DNA of 64,000 nucleotides from Thysanoteuthis rhombus (Eukaryota > Mollusca > Cephalopoda > Oegopsida > Thysanoteuthidae), in the NCBI GenBank assembly GCA_963457665.1, contig OY735212.1, positions 52,632,338 through 52,696,337 of the forward strand. The letters are read 5' to 3'. The notes beneath the pieces were generated by a model that made no database searches, was not told where the DNA came from, and worked only from the letters and a program-made list of their open reading frames with translations. This document shows, in pieces, positions 57,939 to 64,000 of the stretch. How positions within the stretch are numbered: position 1 is the first letter of the stretch; every line of letters begins with the position of its first letter. The position numbers and the translations under genes were made by a program.

Positions 57939-58880
57939 AGAGAATAATGACCACACCAGAATGGAATAAGAAGAACTGAGAACGTAAGCCAAATCAAAAG
58001 TGATGTAAGAAGCTGGCTAAATAAAAACTGGCGTGGAACAGTTGGAACGGTGATATATTTGGAAGTGTGCAAAACGATTAGGGTTTGACAATGTAAATAA
58101 ATGCTATCCGACCAAACCAGTGTAAATTACTCTGGGACCTCCGAATCCAAATCGACTATTCCATCAAAGCAAGAAAACCAAATCTTGTAGCCGTGAACAA
58201 TGAGATAATATCGAATATAACTTTGTGAAGAGTCATTAACATACCAACTTCTGTACGGACAATCTAATCTCTTCTCTCCACATTTATTGTTGACTCAATC
58301 TACGGATATCACATTTTAAAGTCGTAAAATGAATTAGCTCCAAACGTTTCAACAACAAAGATTGGACGAAAAGATGAGATTATCCGAAGAAAAGTTGGTA
58401 AGAAGTTAAGCTTCCAGTTGTGGCTACGAAATAGATATAAAGTAAGAAAAAAAAATTTTAAAAAAAGGAAGGAAAATTTCAAGGAAGTAAGGAAACAGTG
58501 CAAGATAGAGGTTAAGGTTATGGCACTGATAAATGGCGACCTGCGAACCGTGTCAAACATACCACGGGTAAAGAATTTAAAATTTGAGGAAGAACTGAGA
58601 CTGTCTAGATTATTGCTATGCTGAGGTCAGCAAAAGCATAGGGAAAGGTGTTGCAGATTCAGGAAAGGGTCCAAACTGCCCAGACAACAACTGTGCTGGG
58701 GTCAGCAGAAGCATTGAAGGAAGTGTCAGAGATTTGAAGAACTGATACCGTCCAGACTATGCCCTTGCTGGAATTACCAAGAGTACGAGGAGAAAGTGCT
58801 CTATATTTGAAAAGACATACTGTCATTCAATCGCCAATGAGAATCATCAAACCACTGGTGGGAACATGCACAGACACGAA
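57939..58880 (+). pseudogene. Third, more diverged R4/R2-like endonuclease remnant
   Basis: Frame-shifting blocks in family order: CKLLWDLRIQIDYSIKARKP and NLVAVNNE near 58118-58190 (compare CKLLWDFDIQTDHLIQARRP, DLVIVDKK), KKRKENFKEVRKQCKIEVKV and ALINGDLRTVSNIPR near 58460-58560, and TTTVLGSAEALKEVSEI near 58680-58735, followed by a second echo TDTVQTMPLLELPRV near 58740-58790. Downstream bases AAACCACTGGTGGGAACATG (58851) recall the family 3' UTR. Many stops. Likely a sister family or older copy; closest to 3.1-3.8 kb in divergence. Confidence 0.6.
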
Positions 58881-58914
58881 GGACTAACAAAACAATAAGT
58901 GCTTGCAATGTAAC

Positions 58915-59010
58915 AGTTATCGGCATGAAATCGGGATCAACGCACCGAGTTCAAATTCTGTTCTATTAATTTTGCTAAAGGCATGAATCTATTTCTCACT
59001 GCACCCTGTC
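58915..59010 (+). repeat. SINE fragment E
   Basis: CGCACCGAGTTCAAATTCTG, TAAAGGCATGAATCTATTTC, TCACTGCACC matches 63477-63565 (GGTACCGAGTTTGAATTTTG, TAAAGGCACGAATCTACTTC, TCCCTACG) in order. GAGTTCAAATT stands in the B-box position. Confidence 0.6.
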
Positions 59011-59520
59011 CCATCGTCAACTGAGAAAAGTCATTTTCAGTCTTGATAAGACCGTCATATTCTGTACATACATCAACCAAGATAGGGTTAGTTGATCTTC
59101 AATGGCATAAATGTTATTTTGTGGGAAAGGCTTAAATAAAATGTTCTCAGCGTGGACTTGACACCGCTTGCAAACGATATTTTTGTATTCGATTGATATT
59201 ACAACAAAGAAAACGTCTGGTTACTTGAACCTTAACACATGTCTTACACTATGCATACACTCACCACGACCATAAGTGGTTGGAGGTGACATCACAGTAG
59301 TAGTGAGAGTTCACTTCATTCGTCTCCACAATAGTTTTATAGCTATAGAGCGATTAACTCTGATATGTTTTTCTGCGACTCACTGGTCAACAAAATTTCA
59401 ACTTTTTTTGTCTTGCAAACTAAAATGGGTGGATCTTATAATACTTTGTACGATGAATTCAAGTCTATTTTTAGAAGCTTTCTATCCAGCATGTTTTTAA
59501 ATAACGGGGAAATTAAATAT
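59011..59520. other. No gene recognised
   Basis: Short frames only. Confidence 0.45.
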
Positions 59521-59524
59521 TACG

Positions 59525-59690
59525 ACTAGAATGCATACATCTGCCAAGGTCATTGTCAGGGAAGTAATTGTGGATCTGGATTTAATCACTTCAGCTGCTC
59601 ATCACTCACGCTGTCAGGAAATTTCACTGGAATTCATGGTGAACTTTTGGAGATATCGTATGGACAGTCATTAGCGTAGACATAAATGTA
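59525..59690 (-). repeat. Interspersed repeat family B, copy 4
   Basis: On the minus strand ATGACTGTCCATACGATATC, TCCAAAAGTTCACCATGAAT and AATCCAGATCCACAATTACT match family B blocks at 14.09 and 38.3-38.4 kb. Confidence 0.55.
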
Positions 59691-60244
59691 TGTCACAACT
59701 GCGTAGGTAGTTGAGTGGATGCCTAGCGTCACCAGTAAAGAGTGGCGGAGCCGACCGTCAGCCAGGCGTTGTTTGCGGTTGGCTGCATGTTGTCTTATAT
59801 AACCAACACACGATCGTGGGAGTAGCCACATCCGGCTCCAACGGGCTTTGTTGAAAAGTAACCAGCTTGCCTTGAAAATTGTGGTTATTTTCAAAATTAT
59901 TTTCTTCGTGGGACTGGCGAGTTGTAAATTTAAGATTTGCGCTAAATACCATGTAAATATCGTGTTTCAAAACATAATGGGAGTTGCATAAAATCCAATT
60001 TTTAGTCAATACTAAATGTGCTGGAACGAAAAACTGTGTGATGGAGAAATTCATATTGGATTCAGGGGTCAAAAATGCATAAGAAATCCCACGTTTCAAC
60101 CGATGCATTCTAAATCTAATGATACAATCAATCAAAGAAGAGAAAGTTCAAACATCTTGTGTGATAATGATAATGGCTAATATCATGATTACAAGCAATA
60201 TTTAAAAGACAAATATTGTAAGCCGTCCCCTCATATCTCCTTCA
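59691..60244. other. No gene recognised
   Basis: A 125-codon minus-strand frame at 59758-60135 has no known domain. Confidence 0.4.
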
Positions 60245-60299
60245 CTTATCACAGCAGCGCTGTGGCTCGCTCCTCCATCAGCTTTTGTGGAGTGTTTTC

Positions 60300-61422
60300 T
60301 TTTGATTCTTTCCTTCCTCTCCACTTCTCTCTGTTGGGCCACTGCTAATAGATCGGATCGTAGATCTCATATTTCTAACACTCTCTTCAGTATTCGTGCA
60401 GTACCCAACACTGTTGTGGTCTTTATAGTGTCAGTCCTTCCTATTCTCCCTAGTCCTTCTAATCTCGCTTTCAGTATCTTCGGTACGGTTCCGAGTGCAC
60501 CTACTATTACTGGTACTACCCTGACTTTTATGTTCCACACCTCCTCCAGCTCTCTTGCCAGGTTCTGATATTTTCCCAGCTTTTCATTCTCTTTCCTATT
60601 GACACTTTGGTCTGCAGGCACGGCCACGTCTATTATTTGGTAGGTTCTCCTCTTCTTGTCCACGATTACTAGTTCCCGTCTTCTTATGTATTGGACACTT
60701 CTTGGTCTATATCCCTTCAGTCTCGCCTCTTTGGCTTGTCTTCTCTGATGTATATCTTCCACTACCACTAGCTGTCTTTCAAATTTTGTTTCCCAGTTGG
60801 GTTCAGTCTTCCTATTATTTGGGATTCTTCGTTGTGTTGTAAAGTGCTCCGTTACCATTTTCGCTCCAGGGTGGATTAGGTTGTTGATCTCTATTATATC
60901 GTTCGTTTTGATATGCTGTAGGAGACAGTTGACATGATCGGTTGCTTTTTTTAGGTTCTTCCTGACCTTGTCCCTACGAGTTGGCATTAAGAGTGTCCAT
61001 TTTTTCTTCTTGCATGGTTTGTTTCAAAGTTAGAATCTGAGCTTTTTCTTCTTCAATTGGGGTGTCAGCGTCTCGCTTTCGGGTGTATGCCATTGTTCAA
61101 GGATTTTCTTTTTGTTCGGGTTTGTTTCAATTTTGTCGTTTAATATGTTGGTTGTCTTGAGCGGTTCCACTTCAGGTAAGCCACTTTCTTCCTTTTTTTT
61201 TTATTTCATTGCAGATCTCTTGTAGTTCTATCCCTGAGAATCATTTGTTTTTCATAGTTTGTTTCGCTTGATCAGCCAGACGCTGGTTTGATACTTTCAC
61301 AGTGGATTTTTCCCTCCATATTTTGAGATTGTGTTCCTTAGAGCACTGCAGAGACGGTTTGCTTTTGTAGAAGCAATTACCAACATGTTGTCCTTCTCCT
61401 CTTCTTGTTTGGCTGCTGCTGC

Positions 61423-61423
<1 letters not shown>
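60300..61423 (-). pseudogene. R4/R2-like copy 3: RT-less deletion derivative
   Basis: Reading on the minus strand from 61423: SSSSQTRRGEGQ and IWREKSTVKVSNQRLADQAK (61.3 kb, N-terminal blocks), a decayed spacer to 60990, then an uninterrupted 206-codon frame (60987-60367). This frame starts KATDHVNCLLQHIKTND, passes RRQAKEARLKGYRPRSVQYI and joins straight to RRRELVIVDKKRRTYQIID, ending VVPVIVGALGTVPKIL and VLEI. All RT motifs and the CCHC finger are missing: about 490 codons relative to copy 1. RPD of the endonuclease has become RRE, so it is probably inactive. Close to copy 2 in the endonuclease. A (TTA)n tract abuts its 5' end. Confidence 0.85.

Positions 61424-61483
<60 letters not shown>
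61424..61483. repeat. (ATT)n microsatellite
   Basis: 20 ATT units; on the minus strand (AAT)n directly upstream of copy 3. Apparent poly-Asn is an artefact. Confidence 0.96.
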
Positions 61484-61485
<2 letters not shown>

Positions 61486-61729
61486 AATAATATAAATAAT
61501 AACAATCAGAATCTGTAGTGTGTGAGAACGAATTACTTTAAAGCTAAAATAGACACTACAACAAAATATCAAGTTCCGTTTGTATGGAGAAAGATGAGAT
61601 TGTTTGTCATGTCTATGAGTGAATTTAACAAATCAGCCAAAACATATCTTCCTTATTACAAAAGTCAGCATTACTGAGTAGAAATGTTGAAATGGTGCCA
61701 ATAACTGGAATTTGACCATGTGGACTTGG

Positions 61730-62400
61730 TTGATGAAAAGTTCCCGACCCATCTTTTGTACAATGTTAGAGAAATCTTAGAGGTGAATGTTACGTTTACT
61801 TCATTCTTTGTTGCTCGTGCAATTAATCAACTTCAGTAAGGCATTTACAGACCTTAGGGAAAATTCAGAAGTTTGGACAGTGACTTGAAGTTAGGGAACA
61901 AACATTGGTCAGTGTTTAAAAAAAATCAGTTTCCGACAAGATCGTCCCTTGCAATGAAAAACTGATTTACTACTAGAATGCAAAACGAAGAAGATTGTTA
62001 CCAGATCCAGGACAACCTTCAACATCTTAACTTGAAAAAAATCTACTGCAGGAAGTTTATTTATCAGAAAGTGTTGGAAATTGAACAGACTGCAACAAGG
62101 CGATGCTCCAGTTAGTTGTTGGCTTGTTTGAACGACGCATTAAATCCTCACACTGCAAATACAGCATGCAATCATGGGGTAAGGATAGGAAGTTCTTCCA
62201 AATGTGGCGTATTCTTTAGATCGGTAGCCTTCAGACTCACATTATTTGCTCCACAGAACTTTTGTTTAGAGGTCCTAACAAGTTCAAGATATCGAAACAT
62301 TCCTTGAAGATCTCATCGAATCAAAACAGGAATCCTTATATAATGACAGAATGTAACTTTTAGTTGAAAGATAATGTAAGATTACTTTGATACTGAATAA
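61730..62400 (+). pseudogene. Mariner-type transposase relic
   Basis: The DNA at 61745-61880 matches the mariner relic at 49034-49180 (ACCCATCTTTTGTACAATGT, AGAAATCTTAGAG, CCTTAGGGAAAATTCAGAAG). Near its end, after frameshifts, VQDIETFLEDLIESKQESLY, NDRM and LLVER match the mariner C-terminal pattern (..ETFLDDFIESK...FY.DGI..LVERW) at about 62285-62370. The catalytic centre is not recognisable. Inactive, probably the more complete sister of the 49 kb relic. Confidence 0.65.
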
Positions 62401-63420
62401 TTATGCAATAAATATGTATGTATGATAATTTGCTATAATATGCTGTGTTTATAAAGTAATGATACAAATTGATTTTCGCTCGACAAAAACAATTTCATCA
62501 CTAATTTAGAAAAGACGAAACTAAAATCGAATAATCGCAAGCTAAAAGGGAAACTGAATACTACAGGGTGATTAAACAGACAAACAAGTCGAATGAACAA
62601 TACACACGTTAAAAGAGAGAATAGTTTGTTTTGCTTTTTTACAAAAGAAAAGGATATTGACGTCAACACAGAAAACGGATCCCTCTTAAAACAACGGAAA
62701 TGAGAAATTAAAAAGCTTGTTGAAATTTTGAGAAAAACATTTTTGCAAAATAGCCTGAAAGGATGCAGTTTTAACTGAGGCATGAGTGTAATATCTTTGT
62801 ACTGTTTCAATTATTATGCTTTGGTAGGCGTGATCTCCAGCCTTCCTCAAGTGTTTGCCACACTTGGCAAACTTTGAGGAGCCTTGAGCTTAATCGTTCA
62901 TCTTGTTCGCAACTTTTTCGGCTGTTTAGAACCTGAACAACAAAATATCAGTTCCACGCTTATAAAGAAAAATTAAATGTATAGATCTTCTGTTCAATTC
63001 TGCGAACTCTTCAAATTAGAATAATGACATTTAACAACCCTGCCGCAAAGAATTCAGAATGAGATAATCAGGATTGTGGTTTTTATATAATATGTGTTTT
63101 ATGAAGGTTTTTTTTGCGTAGAAAAATCTAGATCGCCCTTTTTGCCCCGGAAGCACCTCGGGCAGTAGAGTACATGACCTCGTGGGAATATCAACGAATC
63201 AGGGCCAGTCAAAGATGTATGGCCGGAAATGAGTCTGCATCTGCATGAGAGTTCCCAAAATCGCAAAAAATTGCTAAATAGTCCTAACTGACTGAAATAG
63301 GACCCTTTTTTCTGAATAGCATACAGTCAACACGAACGCTTTTTTTTTTTGGCATTCTTACCGCAGCGTAAAACGTTATTTTGGGAAAAGGTGATGCGCG
63401 TTCGTTTTCTGTTGCCAAAC
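62401..63420. other. No gene recognised
   Basis: A 125-codon minus-strand frame (62433-62810), hydrophobic and Phe-rich, reflects A-rich sequence on the plus strand; no domain. A small hairpin lies near 62846-62880: CTCAAGTGTTTGCC, ACTTGGCAAACTTTGAG. Confidence 0.4.
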
Positions 63421-63424
63421 ATTT

Positions 63425-63605
63425 GTTTAGGTGCACGGTAGCGTAATAGTTAGCAGCAAGAAAAACAGATTTGGGGTACCGAGTTTGAATTTTGACTGAG
63501 ACTGTTTACATTCATTTTATACAAATGCCCTTGGTAAAGGCACGAATCTACTTCTCCCTACGTTTTATCTCAGTGCCAGCTACCTTGATAAATTCCCTCG
63601 TTACA
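63425..63605 (+). repeat. tRNA-derived SINE, copy of fragment E with head
   Basis: CACGGTAGCGTAATAGTTAG at 63435-63454 resembles an A-box region and CCGAGTTTGAATTTTG at 63480 a B box; CCTTGGTAAAGGCACGAATC at 63529 resembles the conserved middle of several animal SINEs. Its body matches 58.93-59.0 kb. Confidence 0.6.
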
Positions 63606-64000
63606 GGCTCGTTATGATAAATGACGGAGATGAAAATGGATCCATAACCACTCAGACAAACCACTCTGCCATAACTTTTATCTCCTCGGCCAGTAGCAGG
63701 AGAAACAAAATTACTGCTGTTATACCTATTATCAATTCCAGGGTTGACAATAGGTGTAACAACTGTAGTGGCAATACATAGTAGAACACAAAAAAGCAAA
63801 GGATGATAATGATAGAGATTTCTGATTTGCAAGTGTCACATCCTTTTGATGTCACTGTACTCCTCCATTAGGCCAGTATGCATCAACTCTGCCTAGTCCA
63901 GGGCTTGAACACAGAACTTGCCAGGAACAAGAGGACTCTTGCCTGAGGAAAAGATAAAGAAAGAAAAGATAATAAATAGGGAGTGAAAGAAAGATTAAGA
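63606..64000. other. No gene recognised
   Basis: Two overlapping minus-strand frames (63548-63855) have hydrophobic residues but no domain; the right edge is A/G-rich. Confidence 0.4.

Overview
The window looks like animal (metazoan) nuclear DNA. It is AT-rich, full of long (TA)n and other microsatellites, and its only recognisable coding sequence comes from decayed transposable elements. I found no convincing host exon, rRNA or functional tRNA, and no prokaryotic-style operon. The mix of very long (TA)n tracts, tRNA-derived SINE-like pieces, Penelope-type, RTE-type and R4/R2-type non-LTR elements, and Tc1/mariner relics fits a repeat-rich mollusc, perhaps a cephalopod. That assignment is inference; no single marker proves it.

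Region by region: 0.2-1.3 kb holds a decayed reverse transcriptase (RT) fragment, whose relative lies inverted at 25.7-27.4 kb. At 3.1-3.8 kb are two remnants of the C-terminal endonuclease of an R4/R2-like element. Between 4.7 and 17.5 kb lie microsatellites, at least two diverged unnamed interspersed repeat families, an RTE 3' end, a hairpin element at 9.5-9.8 kb and a SINE-like unit with RNA polymerase III boxes. A degenerate Tc1 transposon with recognisable terminal inverted repeats occupies 18.6-19.8 kb. From 20 to 30 kb the sequence is mainly SINE pieces, composite microsatellites and the inverted RT copy. From 30 to 37.7 kb come mariner relics, a solo 3' UTR of the R4/R2-like element and a roughly 1.7 kb inverted-repeat structure. 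From 38 to 53 kb there is a tandem-like repeat block, an RTE remnant, an inverted Tc1 relic, a mariner relic and long unique stretches without recognisable genes.

The most informative part is 53.5-61.5 kb. It holds several copies of one non-LTR retrotransposon family with an N-terminal basic domain, RT, CCHC finger and restriction-like endonuclease. The best copy spans 53.5-56.6 kb. A second copy begins in the (AAT)n tail of the first and has gained a (TA)n expansion inside its RT region. A third, on the minus strand, has lost the whole RT yet keeps a 206-codon open frame joining N-terminal and endonuclease parts. Four insertions abut (AAT)n tracts, which suggests targeting of AAT/TAA microsatellites, as known for Dong of the R4 clade.

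There is no operon-like cooperation among these features; the logic is one of insertion, nesting, truncation and decay. I found no clear new functional system. The candidates worth checking are the AAT-targeted element with its RT-less derivative, the long inverted repeat at 34.5-36.2 kb, the hairpin elements, and a recurrent hammerhead-like motif often found beside (TA)n tracts.
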